This document shows positions 7,518 through 14,883 of a stretch of DNA of 17,247 nucleotides, in pieces (position 1 is the stretch's first letter; each line of letters starts with the position of its first letter). The position numbers were made by a program, and so were the translations under genes. Under the pieces are notes generated by a model that worked only from the letters and a program-made list of their open reading frames with translations, was not told the origin of the DNA and made no database searches. The DNA is from DAOMNN01 sp035443825. GTDB lineage: Bacteria > Pseudomonadota > Gammaproteobacteria > Burkholderiales > Rhodocyclaceae. Location: NCBI GenBank assembly GCA_035443825.1, contig DAOMNN010000069.1, forward strand, positions 1 to 17,247, written 5' to 3'.

Positions 7518-8122
7518 TGCAGTTCTCCCCGAGGCAGTTGATTCAGGCCGGGGTCGCACTCTCGATTGCGAGCGTTGCGGCCCTGCTCGTGCCTCTGGGA
7601 AAGAATACGGGAACGGCAACCCTGGAGCGCCTCGACGACTATTGCATCGTGGCCCCCGCACTGCCTTACGATCCGACCTCTGGACTCGACAGGTTCGAGC
7701 CGCGCAGCGTACCTGCCGACGCCCGCTGCCCCGTCTGCGGGATGTATCCGGCGCGCTTTCCTCATTGGGCTGCCCAGGCAATCTACCGCGACGGCGCGGT
7801 GCAGTTCTTCGATTCGCCGGTGAATCTGCACGTCTTTCTCGACGATGTCAGTCGATACAACGGCGCTTACGGCAAAGCCGATATCGCAGCAACTTTCGTG
7901 ACCGATGTGACGAGCGGAAACTGGGTCGAATCGGCAGGTGCGCACTATGTGCATGGTTCCAATGCACTGGGCCCGATGCGCGACGGCAATCTGCCCGCTT
8001 TCACCGAGCGGGAAGCGGCCGAGCGTTTTGCGGCTGAACGTGGCGGCGTCGTGCTGTCCGCCGATCAGATCACCCCGGAAATTCTCCGCTCGCTCACTCA
8101 TTCGGTACATCACCACCACTGA
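7517..8122 (+). CDS. Second NosL-type protein, membrane-anchored, with CXXCGM site and His tail
   Basis: A 201-aa protein with one N-terminal hydrophobic anchor (about 9-27) and no lipobox, so it is probably held in the inner membrane facing the periplasm. The copper-site motif is C71-P-V-C74-G-M76, the full CXXCGM version found in many NosL proteins. The downstream segments (D-G-A-V-Q-F-F-D-S-P, Y-V-H-G-S-N, F-T-E-R-E-A-A-E-R-F) align with the NosL fold and with the first NosL of this operon. The C-terminus ends H-S-V-H-H-H-H (195-201), a natural His cluster that could bind copper. Paralogous NosL genes may act in series: one loading, one delivering. The start overlaps the preceding stop by one base. 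This is the last gene of the operon, 59 nt before a strong terminator. Confidence 0.9.
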   Translation: MQFSPRQLIQAGVALSIASVAALLVPLGKNTGTATLERLDDYCIVAPALPYDPTSGLDRFEPRSVPADARCPVCGMYPARFPHWAAQAIYRDGAVQFFDSPVNLHVFLDDVSRYNGAYGKADIAATFVTDVTSGNWVESAGAHYVHGSNALGPMRDGNLPAFTEREAAERFAAERGGVVLSADQITPEILRSLTHSVHHHH

Positions 8123-8180
8123 GCGCCGCCCCAGGTCAACAACGGATAGTCATCCCCAGCGCACACCGTACACTCGAAAC

Positions 8181-8218
8181 GCGGCGGGCGGGATGACTTG
8201 CATCATCCCGCCCGCCGC
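8181..8218. terminator. Bidirectional terminator hairpin between the nos operon and cytochrome c5
   Basis: A perfect 16-bp stem (8181-8196 with 8203-8218) around the loop CTTGCA. It stands 59 nt after the last nos-operon gene and 20 nt after the convergent cytochrome gene. Both sides continue with short T-containing runs (TGTTTCG on +, GTTTCGAG on -) rather than a long T-tract, so it may work for both strands. Confidence 0.8.
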
Positions 8219-8238
8219 TCAGCCTGTTTCGCTCGCGA

Positions 8239-8778
8239 TTACTGCGACTGACCCACCATGAAGTCGACTGCGGCCTTGACTTCTTCGTCGGACAGATTGC
8301 TCGCACCACCGCGCGGGGGCATCATGCCCTTCTTGCCGGTGAATCCCTCGAGCGAGTGCTGGTACAGCACATCCATGCCCTGTGCAATTCTCGGCTCCCA
8401 CTCGGCCTTGTCACCCGGCTTCGGTGCTCCCGCAACCCCGGCGGCGTGGCACAACGCACAGGTCCGGTTATACACGCCCTGTCCGGCCGCGCTGGCCGTG
8501 GGCGCCGGTGCGGCGGCCGGTGCAGCCGCAGGTGCCGCCGGGGCGGCAGCAGGTGCAGCCGGTGCCGCNNNNNNNNNNNNNNNNNNNNNNNNNNNNNNNN
8601 NNNNNNNNNNNNNNNNNNNNNNNNNNNNNNNNNNNNNNNNNNNNNNNNNNNNNNNNNNNNNNNNNNNNGCAGCAGGTGCAGCCGGTGCCGCGGCCGGAGG
8701 CGGCGGTGCTTCCTGTTTGCCGCAGGCTGCGAGAAGAACCGCCATCGAAGCGGCGAGCAAAATCGTTGTTCCTTTCAT
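8239..8778 (-). CDS. Cytochrome c5-family lipoprotein with Ala/Pro linker (contains an assembly gap)
   Basis: The start is ATG at 8778 with GGAG 6 nt upstream. A lipobox L-A-A-C places the lipidated Cys at 19. An Ala/Pro-rich flexible linker follows, then a C-terminal monohaem domain with the haem site C-A-L-C-H and the axial Met in the G-M-M-P-P loop. This is the cytochrome c5 pattern: a small electron carrier tethered in the periplasm, here a plausible donor in denitrification or terminal oxidation. A 100-N gap (8569-8668) lies in the linker, so the real length is unknown. Collapsing the gap to one copy of its flanking 23-nt repeat would remove 123 nt, keep the frame and give about 138 aa. 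The gene is convergent with the nos operon. Confidence 0.92.
   Translation of the reverse strand: MKGTTILLAASMAVLLAACGKQEAPPPPAAAPAAPAXXXXXXXXXXXXXXXXXXXXXXXXXXXXXXXXXXAAPAAPAAAPAAPAAAPAAAPAPTASAAGQGVYNRTCALCHAAGVAGAPKPGDKAEWEPRIAQGMDVLYQHSLEGFTGKKGMMPPRGGASNLSDEEVKAAVDFMVGQSQ
8569..8668. other. Assembly gap of 100 N
   Basis: One hundred consecutive N, the usual placeholder for a gap of unknown size. The 23 bases on the left edge (8546-8568) are identical to the 23 on the right edge (8669-8691), so the contig ends overlap within a low-complexity Ala/Pro-coding repeat. Confidence 0.97.
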
Positions 8779-9111
8779 ACATCTCTCCTGTCATGCCGGT
8801 GTCAACGAGCATCCCACCAGGAAGTGGGACGAATGAACGTCAGGCAAGCGATGTACCTGGCTGACGCACGTGAAATCATGCACATAATAATCCACTTTGA
8901 CGTGGAATTCTACAGTCATTGCGCCAGTTGCCGATCTACGGCACAGACGCCTCTGAACGCCGGAACCGAATTCCATCCATGATCGTCCGACGCCCGAACA
9001 CGGCTTCGTGCATTCTAGCCGGCAGCGCCCTCGGGCGCGTTCTCATTCACGCAACAGCTTGTAAATGAACTCGCGGGGTGAGGACCGAACTACACGACGA
9101 TACGCAAGCGC
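8779..9111. other. 333-bp intergenic stretch without a recognisable gene
   Basis: This stretch lies upstream of the cytochrome c5 gene and downstream of the 152-aa gene, both on the minus strand. It should hold the cytochrome promoter. A minus-strand TATTAT (8884-8889) could be a -10 box, but the hexamer 17 nt upstream is a poor -35. A small inverted repeat TCCAC/GTGGA lies at 8891-8906. A short GCGCCC/GGGCGC hairpin (9025-9038) may end the minus-strand gene at 9112 but lacks a T-run. The 49-codon plus-strand frame at 8833-8982 shows no gene features. Confidence 0.6.
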
Positions 9112-9570
9112 TCAATCCGCTCGCGTCGCCTCGAAATGAAGCGGCTCGCGTACCCCCCCCTGCCCGCCTGAGGTCTCCAGCGTGAAACCGATGCGATCGG
9201 TGGTAACCACGCCGACATACTCATGACGCAACTCGTACTGCTCGATTCCGACCCGCTCCCTGCTGCGCGTATGGAAGCTCAGACGATCGCCGTCAAGCCG
9301 GCCGTTCTCGATCGCGCGCCGCATACCCAGGTAGCTTGCATGACCCGTCACACCACCACCCGTCAGGCGAAACTCGAAGCGCTCATCCTCGACACGCCCG
9401 CGATCGTAGGTGACGCTTGCACGCCATACACCGACGACAGGAGGCTCCTCGGGCAGCCAGAATCGGCTGGTTGCGAGAAAGGCAGCGACCAGAAACAAGA
9501 CCGCGAGCAATGCTCCGGAGATCAGCCACTGCGGTGAACCAGATTGTTCGGTGAGAAAACCACGAGACAT
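9112..9570 (-). CDS. Membrane-anchored protein of unknown function
   Basis: A 152-aa protein with a single hydrophobic anchor at about 15-36 and then a polar, beta-strand-like domain (alternating hydrophobic residues, V-G-V-W-R-A-S-V-T-Y and further strands). No Cys, no lipobox and no catalytic motif is visible. I do not recognise the family; the domain recalls small single-barrel periplasmic or extracytoplasmic domains. The ATG at 9570 has only a weak GGA as Shine-Dalgarno. It starts 41 nt after the stop of the ACP-ligase-acyltransferase fusion and is probably cotranscribed with it, so a link to that lipid-related function is possible but not shown. Confidence 0.75.
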   Translation of the reverse strand: MSRGFLTEQSGSPQWLISGALLAVLFLVAAFLATSRFWLPEEPPVVGVWRASVTYDRGRVEDERFEFRLTGGGVTGHASYLGMRRAIENGRLDGDRLSFHTRSRERVGIEQYELRHEYVGVVTTDRIGFTLETSGGQGGVREPLHFEATRAD

Positions 9571-9611
9571 GTCGTCAATCCATCAAGCGTTGTAGTCCGG
9601 ATACCGATCCG

Positions 9612-12404
9612 TCAGACCGGGGCCCATGTGCGGCGTTCCCGCGCGGGCTCCCCGACTGCCGTCACGATGGCTGCCCTGGCCGAGTCGCGAAGGGCCACGA
9701 CGTTGTGCCAGTCGTTCCCCTGCGGATCGAGCGGAGCAAGCACTGAAACCTTGATCCGCCCACGACGCGGCAGCCACGACCCGTCCCGCAGGACCTCACG
9801 AGTCCCCGAAATCGCCACCGGAACGACCGGCGATTCATTCCGCGCGGCGACCTGGAAGGCTCCCAGGCGAAAGGGCAGCACACCCGGCTGCGGACCAAAA
9901 GTTCCTTCGGCAAAGAAGAGCAGGGGGCTGGGCTCCGCTGCGACATCGACCAGCGTTTGCGCATCCTCGACACTCCTGCGCGCATCGAAGCGCTCCACGA
10001 ATCGTGCCCCCAACCGCACGAACAGTCGTCGCATGAGCGCATTGTGACGGAACTCGCCCTTGGCCACGAAGCGCACGGGTCGCGGAAGTGCAGCCGCGAG
10101 AACGATGCCGTCAATGTAGCTTGCGTGATTCGCCACGAGCACGCAGGGACCGTCGGGCAGGTGCCCAAGCCCGTCCACCTCGATCCTGCATCCGCTCAGA
10201 CGGGCCAACAGCCGCGCCAGCGCGCGCGAGACCGTCCAGCGGTGTCCAGGCCTCGGCAGGAGCAGGATTGCCGGGACTGCAAGAAGCGTCAGCAAGCCAA
10301 ACCATGACCATACCCATGCACCGTAGAGCCATGCGACCGCGTCCGCCAATCCCTTTCGCGAATGACCGGCGATGCCAGACAGCGCCAGTGCGAGCGCCTG
10401 CCGCCACGGCGCGCGTCCCGATCGGCCGAGCGTTCCCTGTATGAACGCATCGCGAACCGCGGCGCGCCGGATCTTTCCGCTGGACGTTTTCAGTACCGAA
10501 TGCAGTGGTGCCAGTACCACGACATCGGGAGGCAACCCGAGCAGATCGGTCGCAAGCGCCATGATCCGCCGTTCCAGCTCGGTGCGGGCGGCAACATCAC
10601 GCTCTCTCGTCTCGGCGACCACGACCAGTTTCTCGGTCGAGCGTTCAGGGTCCGTGAAACCGAACACCGCGACGCAGCCCTTGCGCACGCCAGGCAGGCC
10701 CCCGACCGCTTCCTCCAGCTCATAGGGGTAGAAGTTGCGGCCCCCGCGAATGATCATGTCCTTGGATCGGCCGGTGATGTAGAGCTCGCCGCCGGCAAGG
10801 TACGCATAGTCGCCCGAGATGACCCAGCCATCGTCGAACAGCGCGGAAGTGGCCTCAGGATTGCGATAATAGCCGGCCGTCGCCGATGGACCGCGAAACT
10901 CGAGATGCCCGACCGATCGCTCTGGGAGATCGTGTCCCTCATCGTCGACCACGCGCACTTCATGGCCAGGCAGCGGAGGCCCGCAGGACACGAATCGCAA
11001 TGCGTTCGCATCGTCGCTCGTCACCGGTTCGGCCCGGCCGCTGCCGGCGAACGCCTCCCGCTCGATGCGATCCACTCGAACCCCGCGTCCCGGCGGCGGT
11101 ACGGCAAGGCCCACGGAGCACTCGGCCAGCCCGTACACCGGCGCAAGAATTTCCGGGCGCAGACCGTATGCGGCAAACGCCTCGCCGAAGCGCTGCAGGC
11201 TGTCGGGGCTGACCGGCTCTGCGCCATTTGCTGCCAGGCGCCAGGACGAAAGATCCAGCCCCTCGAGTGGTTGACCGGCCAGGCGTCGGACACACAGATC
11301 GAATGCGAAATTCGGCGCCGCGGTCACCGTGCCGCGGTATCGATGGATGGCCCACAACCATCGCTCGGGATGCAGCAGGAAATCGAGCGGGGACATGAGC
11401 ACGAGCGGACAGGCATGGTAAAGACTTCCCAGCCATGCGCCGATGAGTCCCATGTCATGGTAGAGAGGTAACCAGCTCACGCACACGTCCGTCGACGACA
11501 AGCGTGTCGCGGTGCCCCAGGCGCGGATGTTGGAAAGCAGGTTGCGATGCGTCAGCACGACCCCTTTCGGGTCGCCGGTCGAACCCGACGTGTACTGAAT
11601 CAGCGCCGTACTGCCGCCCGACACTGCAAGCGAACGGTCCCCGGATGGTCCCTGAAGTTCGAGCGGTGTCACCACGCTTTTCAACTGCGGCACGATACCC
11701 GTGAGCAGGCGCGCAAGAGGCCTCACCTGATCAAAGGTGATCAGGACCCGTGCCTGACAGTTGCGCAGAATGCCGGCCTGGCGACGCAAGTGCTCCTCGA
11801 TCTGATTGGGACGCGCCGGAGGATACATCGGCACCGGGATGGCGCCCGCGAGGAGAATTCCGTAGAAGCACCGGAAGAAATCGAGTCCGGAGGGCAGCAT
11901 CATCGCGACACATTGCCCTGGCATTACGCCGGCCCGTCCCAGGGAGAGCGCGATCTGCGCGGCCGCATTGCCGAGTTCACCGTAGCTGAGTGTCTCGGTT
12001 TGGTCATCGGAATGAAGAAAGCTTACATGACATCGCTGCGGGTGCCGTGCAAGGTGCCAGTCAAGAACCTCCAGCAGCGTGTCGGCACGCTCCGGCGCAC
12101 CTTCCGACAGCACGGCGGGAGATTCCTGCCGCCGGGACACCCTCATCGCCGCGGTACCGGAAACGAGCCCGGCCAGCATGTCCAGCAGGGCCCTCGGAGT
12201 TTCAGCCGCATTGAGGGCATCCTCCGGCAGTCGCACGTCGAAAACCCGTTCGATTCTCGACAGCAACTCGACCCGAGCGAGACTGTCGAGGCCGAGTTCT
12301 CGATCAAGAACGCTGTCGAGTCCGGCAACCTCGCGCGCGCCGGGGCGCAGTTCCCGGACCAGTTCGTCAACAAGGCTCAACAGCCTTTCGGCATCAGTCT
12401 GCAA
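9612..12404 (-). CDS. Tri-domain fusion: acyl carrier protein, fatty-acyl-AMP ligase, PlsC acyltransferase
   Basis: Residue numbers count from the ATG at 12428 (938 aa). Residues about 10-92 are an acyl carrier protein with the phosphopantetheine site G-L-D-S-L (Ser49). Residues about 115-665 are an AMP-forming ligase: P-loop Y-T-S-G-S-T-G-D-P-K-G (279-289), W-L-P-L-Y-H-D-M-G, N-G-A-E-P, Y-G-L-A-E and the catalytic Lys in S-S-G-K-I-R-R (652). These are typical of fatty-acyl-AMP ligases that load an ACP rather than CoA. A membrane segment (about 701-724) leads to a PlsC domain: N-H-A-S-Y-I-D (HX4D, 767-773), E-G-T-F (841-844) and V-P-V-A-I-S-G. The likely job is to activate a fatty acid, load it on the cis ACP and transfer it to a lipid acceptor. 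I prefer the TTG at 12402-12404, because AGGAGG lies 4-5 nt before it, inside the first codons of the longer frame; the ATG at 12428 has no Shine-Dalgarno. Confidence 0.92.
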   Translation of the reverse strand: MQTDAERLLSLVDELVRELRPGAREVAGLDSVLDRELGLDSLARVELLSRIERVFDVRLPEDALNAAETPRALLDMLAGLVSGTAAMRVSRRQESPAVLSEGAPERADTLLEVLDWHLARHPQRCHVSFLHSDDQTETLSYGELGNAAAQIALSLGRAGVMPGQCVAMMLPSGLDFFRCFYGILLAGAIPVPMYPPARPNQIEEHLRRQAGILRNCQARVLITFDQVRPLARLLTGIVPQLKSVVTPLELQGPSGDRSLAVSGGSTALIQYTSGSTGDPKGVVLTHRNLLSNIRAWGTATRLSSTDVCVSWLPLYHDMGLIGAWLGSLYHACPLVLMSPLDFLLHPERWLWAIHRYRGTVTAAPNFAFDLCVRRLAGQPLEGLDLSSWRLAANGAEPVSPDSLQRFGEAFAAYGLRPEILAPVYGLAECSVGLAVPPPGRGVRVDRIEREAFAGSGRAEPVTSDDANALRFVSCGPPLPGHEVRVVDDEGHDLPERSVGHLEFRGPSATAGYYRNPEATSALFDDGWVISGDYAYLAGGELYITGRSKDMIIRGGRNFYPYELEEAVGGLPGVRKGCVAVFGFTDPERSTEKLVVVAETRERDVAARTELERRIMALATDLLGLPPDVVVLAPLHSVLKTSSGKIRRAAVRDAFIQGTLGRSGRAPWRQALALALSGIAGHSRKGLADAVAWLYGAWVWSWFGLLTLLAVPAILLLPRPGHRWTVSRALARLLARLSGCRIEVDGLGHLPDGPCVLVANHASYIDGIVLAAALPRPVRFVAKGEFRHNALMRRLFVRLGARFVERFDARRSVEDAQTLVDVAAEPSPLLFFAEGTFGPQPGVLPFRLGAFQVAARNESPVVPVAISGTREVLRDGSWLPRRGRIKVSVLAPLDPQGNDWHNVVALRDSARAAIVTAVGEPARERRTWAPV

Positions 12405-12551
12405 GCCCCCTCCTATCTCACACGCCATGCCATGAGTGTGCAGATCTCATCGGCGCAAGGCAAGGCGCTACTTATCGGCGGCGCCATCCGGCCCGACCCG
12501 GCGCCGTGGCCTGCGACAGTTCCGGCTCCATGCCTGGAATGCGGCCCAACC

Positions 12552-12580
12552 TTGATACGTCCCTGCGTCCATGTTAGACT
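12552..12580 (+). promoter_or_regulatory. Candidate sigma70-type promoter of ectABD
   Basis: TTGATA (12552-12557), a 17-nt spacer and TAGACT (12575-12580) form the best sigma70-like pair ahead of ectA. Transcription would begin near 12587, giving a leader of about 380 nt. This is pattern matching only; a promoter nearer ectA is possible. Confidence 0.45.
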
Positions 12581-12590
12581 TCGGCTCCGT

Positions 12591-12666
12591 TCCATTTGCA
12601 GCAAACTAGTTTGCACGAATACTGCAAGTGCCCGGCCGGTTTGCCAATCGATGTCCATTTACAGCA
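12591..12666 (+). repeat. Imperfect direct repeat TCCATTTgCAGCA
   Basis: TCCATTTGCAGCA at 12591-12603 recurs as TCCATTTACAGCA at 12654-12666, 13 nt with one mismatch and 63 bp apart. A shorter copy CCATTTGCA lies at about 12935-12943, just before ectA. They may be protein-binding sites or chance; spacing of 63 bp is six helical turns. Confidence 0.4.
12601..12614. promoter_or_regulatory. Perfect 14-bp palindrome, candidate operator
   Basis: GCAAACTAGTTTGC reads the same on both strands. It lies about 14-27 nt after the predicted ectA transcription start, where a bound dimeric repressor could block transcription. MarR-type EctR regulators control ectoine operons in some bacteria, but this sequence is not one I can assign to EctR. 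It could also serve the divergent gene. Confidence 0.4.
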
Positions 12667-12900
12667 CGACTCAGTTACAGCCAGCCCGTCACCACTGCCC
12701 GGTCGCATCCTGGACCGGCGGGCCCACAGGTGACCATCGCAACTTGCCCTCACCTGCCACACTGCACCGCGAACGGATTGGTCAATGCACCCTACCAACC
12801 CGCCCGCGCATTCCCGTCAGTACCCTGCAGCTCCCGGACCTTCCTGGCACTAAGTTCCCTCCCTGACCCACCGATTCGAGGCAATACCCCGGCACGGGCG

Positions 12901-12921
12901 CGACCCTTTCCTTCAGGGTCG
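12901..12921 (+). other. Small hairpin in the ectA leader
   Basis: CGACCCT (12901-12907) pairs with AGGGTCG (12915-12921) around a 7-nt loop, 49 nt before the ectA start. It has no T-run. It could affect mRNA stability or translation of ectA; function is not shown. Confidence 0.35.
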
Positions 12922-12969
12922 ACCCCACTAAATGCCATTTGCATTGCAGAAACAGCGGATAACGAGCAT

Positions 12970-13533
12970 ATGATCGACCCGAAACCATCGGCTTCACCAG
13001 TGAACTTTCGTTCGGCGAGACACGGCGACGGTGCGGCGCTGTGGCAACTCGTCAAGTCTGCCGGAACGCTCGAACTGAATTCGGCGTACTTCTACCTGCT
13101 ATTTGCAAGCGACTTCGGTGACACCTGCCTGGTCGCCGAAACCGGGGAGAGGATCGTCGGTACGGTCATAGGCTATCGCCCGCCCGCCGATCCGGCATCC
13201 GCATTCGTCTGGCAGATCGGGGTGGCGCCCGAGATGCAGGGGCAAGGTCTCGGAAAAGAGTTGTTGCAGCACTGGCTCGCACTGCCGGGAAACTCCGACG
13301 CGAGATGGATGACGGCAACGGTAGCCGAAAACAATGTCGCATCGGCCCGTCTGTTCCGCGCTTTCGCACGCGACAACGGTGCCGCATGCGAGGACGTTGC
13401 GCATTTCACGGCAGAGCTGTTTCCCCACGAACATCCCGCCGAACGACTGTTCCGCATCGGACCGTTCGATCGCGAGTGCAACGCAGAGAATTCGACGCTC
13501 AGGACCGAGCGGCCAATGGCCGAGCCGCACTGA
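12970..13533 (+). CDS. ectA: L-2,4-diaminobutyrate N-acetyltransferase EctA
   Basis: A 187-aa GNAT-family enzyme that acetylates L-2,4-diaminobutyrate with acetyl-CoA to give N-gamma-acetyl-diaminobutyrate, the second step of ectoine synthesis in the cytoplasm. The acetyl-CoA site is visible as V-A-P-E-M-Q-G-Q-G-L-G-K (about 85-96). The L-N-S-A-Y-F-Y-L-L stretch (about 36-44) and the V-A-E-N-N-V-A-S-A-R-L-F helix are typical of EctA. The ATG at 12970 has only a weak GAG upstream, but it starts the conserved domain at the expected distance. The C-terminal 20 residues are variable, as usual. First gene of the ect operon, 50 nt before ectB. Confidence 0.95.
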   Translation: MIDPKPSASPVNFRSARHGDGAALWQLVKSAGTLELNSAYFYLLFASDFGDTCLVAETGERIVGTVIGYRPPADPASAFVWQIGVAPEMQGQGLGKELLQHWLALPGNSDARWMTATVAENNVASARLFRAFARDNGAACEDVAHFTAELFPHEHPAERLFRIGPFDRECNAENSTLRTERPMAEPH

Positions 13534-13583
13534 ACGTCACGACAGATCGAAAGCCTTATTGCCAACTTATGGAGACAAGCACC

Positions 13584-14855
13584 ATGAACGTCAGCATCTT
13601 CGAACAGTACGAATCGGACGTCCGCGGCTATTGCCGCAACTTTCCCACGGTCTTCGATACGGCCAAGGGCGCATGGATGACCGACACCAAGGGGCGCAAG
13701 TACCTCGATTTCTTTGCCGGCGCAGGCGTTCTCAACTACGGCCACAATCCGGACCGTCTGAAGGAAGCTCTGATCGCCTACCTCGAGCGTGATGGCATCA
13801 CGCATACGCTGGACATGTACAGCGACGCCAAGCGGCGCTTCATCGAACGTTTCGTCGAGGTGATACTCGCGCCGCGAAAGATGGACTACAAGCTGCAGTT
13901 TCCCGGTCCCACCGGAACAAATGCCGTCGAAGCCGCACTCAAGCTTGCGCGCAAGGTCACCGGTCGCGAACGGGTCGTCAACTTCACCAATGCGTTTCAC
14001 GGCATGACCCTAGGGGCGCTTGCAGTCACGGGCAACGGTTTCAAACGCGCGGGCGCGGGGGTGCCGTTGAACCATACCCACGCGGTTCCGTTCGACGGGT
14101 ACATGGGCGAAGGCGTCGACACCCTCGACTACCTCGAAGCCCTGCTCACGGACGACGGTAGCGGTCTGGACCTGCCCGCCGCGGTCATTCTCGAGACAGT
14201 GCAGGCCGAAGGCGGCGTCAATGTCGCCAGCAACGAATGGCTCAGGCGGCTGCGCGAGATCACGCGCAAGCATGGAGTCCTCCTCATCGTCGACGACATC
14301 CAGGTCGGCTGCGGTCGCACCGGTCCATTCTTCAGCTTCGAGTCCGCAGGCATCGATCCCGACATCGTCACGCTTTCCAAGTCGCTTTCGGGCTATGGAC
14401 TGCCCTTTGCACTGGTCCTGTTCAAGCCGGAGCTCGATCAGTGGGCTCCAGGCGAGCACAACGGGACCTTCCGGGGCCACTGTCCTGCCTTCGTCACGGC
14501 AACCGCGGCGCTCGACTTCTGGGTCGATCCATGGCTCGAGAAATCGGTCATGGCCAAGGGCAAGCTCGTCGCCGATCGGCTTCGCAAGATGGCGCGGACC
14601 AATGGCGCTAACGCCAGGGTCCGCGGGCGCGGCTTGATCTGGGGCATCGCATTCGAGGATGTGGAGCTGGCCAGCAAGATATCCGCCGCCAGTTTCGAAC
14701 AGGGCCTGATCATCGAAACCGCCGGCGTCAATGATGAAGTGCTCAAGCTCCTGCCTAGCCTGACCATCAGCGAAGAGGAGTTGAACAAGGGACTGGACAT
14801 CATCGAGGCCTGCCTGAAGAAGATACTCAAGGCAAATGCCCTCGACGCTGCCTGA
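13584..14855 (+). CDS. ectB: Diaminobutyrate-2-oxoglutarate transaminase EctB
   Basis: A 423-aa pyridoxal-phosphate class III aminotransferase that makes L-2,4-diaminobutyrate from aspartate semialdehyde with glutamate, the entry step of ectoine synthesis. The N-terminal F-E-Q-Y-E-S-D-V-R-G-Y-C-R motif is diagnostic for EctB. G-P-T-G-T-N (about 108-113) binds phosphate, D237 in V-D-D-I-Q pairs with the pyridine nitrogen and K266 in L-S-K-S-L-S-G forms the Schiff base. The length matches the family. GGAG 9 nt before ATG 13584 fixes the start; the ATG at 13569 overlaps that Shine-Dalgarno and is rejected. The stop is 28 nt from ectD, with no room for ectC. Confidence 0.97.
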   Translation: MNVSIFEQYESDVRGYCRNFPTVFDTAKGAWMTDTKGRKYLDFFAGAGVLNYGHNPDRLKEALIAYLERDGITHTLDMYSDAKRRFIERFVEVILAPRKMDYKLQFPGPTGTNAVEAALKLARKVTGRERVVNFTNAFHGMTLGALAVTGNGFKRAGAGVPLNHTHAVPFDGYMGEGVDTLDYLEALLTDDGSGLDLPAAVILETVQAEGGVNVASNEWLRRLREITRKHGVLLIVDDIQVGCGRTGPFFSFESAGIDPDIVTLSKSLSGYGLPFALVLFKPELDQWAPGEHNGTFRGHCPAFVTATAALDFWVDPWLEKSVMAKGKLVADRLRKMARTNGANARVRGRGLIWGIAFEDVELASKISAASFEQGLIIETAGVNDEVLKLLPSLTISEEELNKGLDIIEACLKKILKANALDAA

Positions 14856-14883
14856 CTCGGGATATCGGCAAGGAGGAGACGTC

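Larger units (their letters stand above)
12405..12969. other. Divergent intergenic region / long ectA leader
   Basis: About 540 bp separate the divergent ligase fusion and ectA. It contains the candidate ectA promoter (12552-12580), a perfect 14-bp palindrome (12601-12614), near-identical CCATTT-type repeats and a small hairpin (12901-12921). The frame upstream of ectA stays open from a GTG at 12628, but the predicted peptide is Pro/Ser/Arg-rich and unlike EctA, so it is taken as untranslated leader. No ectC and no regulator gene is present. No convincing promoter for the minus-strand fusion gene was found. Confidence 0.6.

Noticed and set aside
8480..8700. Repeated GCAGC/GGTGC units as a possible mobile or CRISPR-like repeat
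   Set aside because: They are in-frame Ala/Pro codons of the cytochrome linker, not spaced repeats with unique spacers.
8833..8982. 49-codon plus-strand frame in the intergenic region
   Set aside because: No Shine-Dalgarno of note, no family resemblance and no conserved context; probably chance.
10362..12866. Long plus-strand open frames across the ligase fusion
   Set aside because: They lie antisense to a protein with clear ACP, AMP-ligase and PlsC motifs, and the products are Arg/Gln/His-rich shadows.
12628..12969. In-frame N-terminal extension of EctA from a GTG at 12628
   Set aside because: The extra 114 residues are Pro/Ser/Arg-rich and unlike EctA; the conserved domain starts just after the ATG at 12970. 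An open frame is likely by chance in GC-rich DNA.
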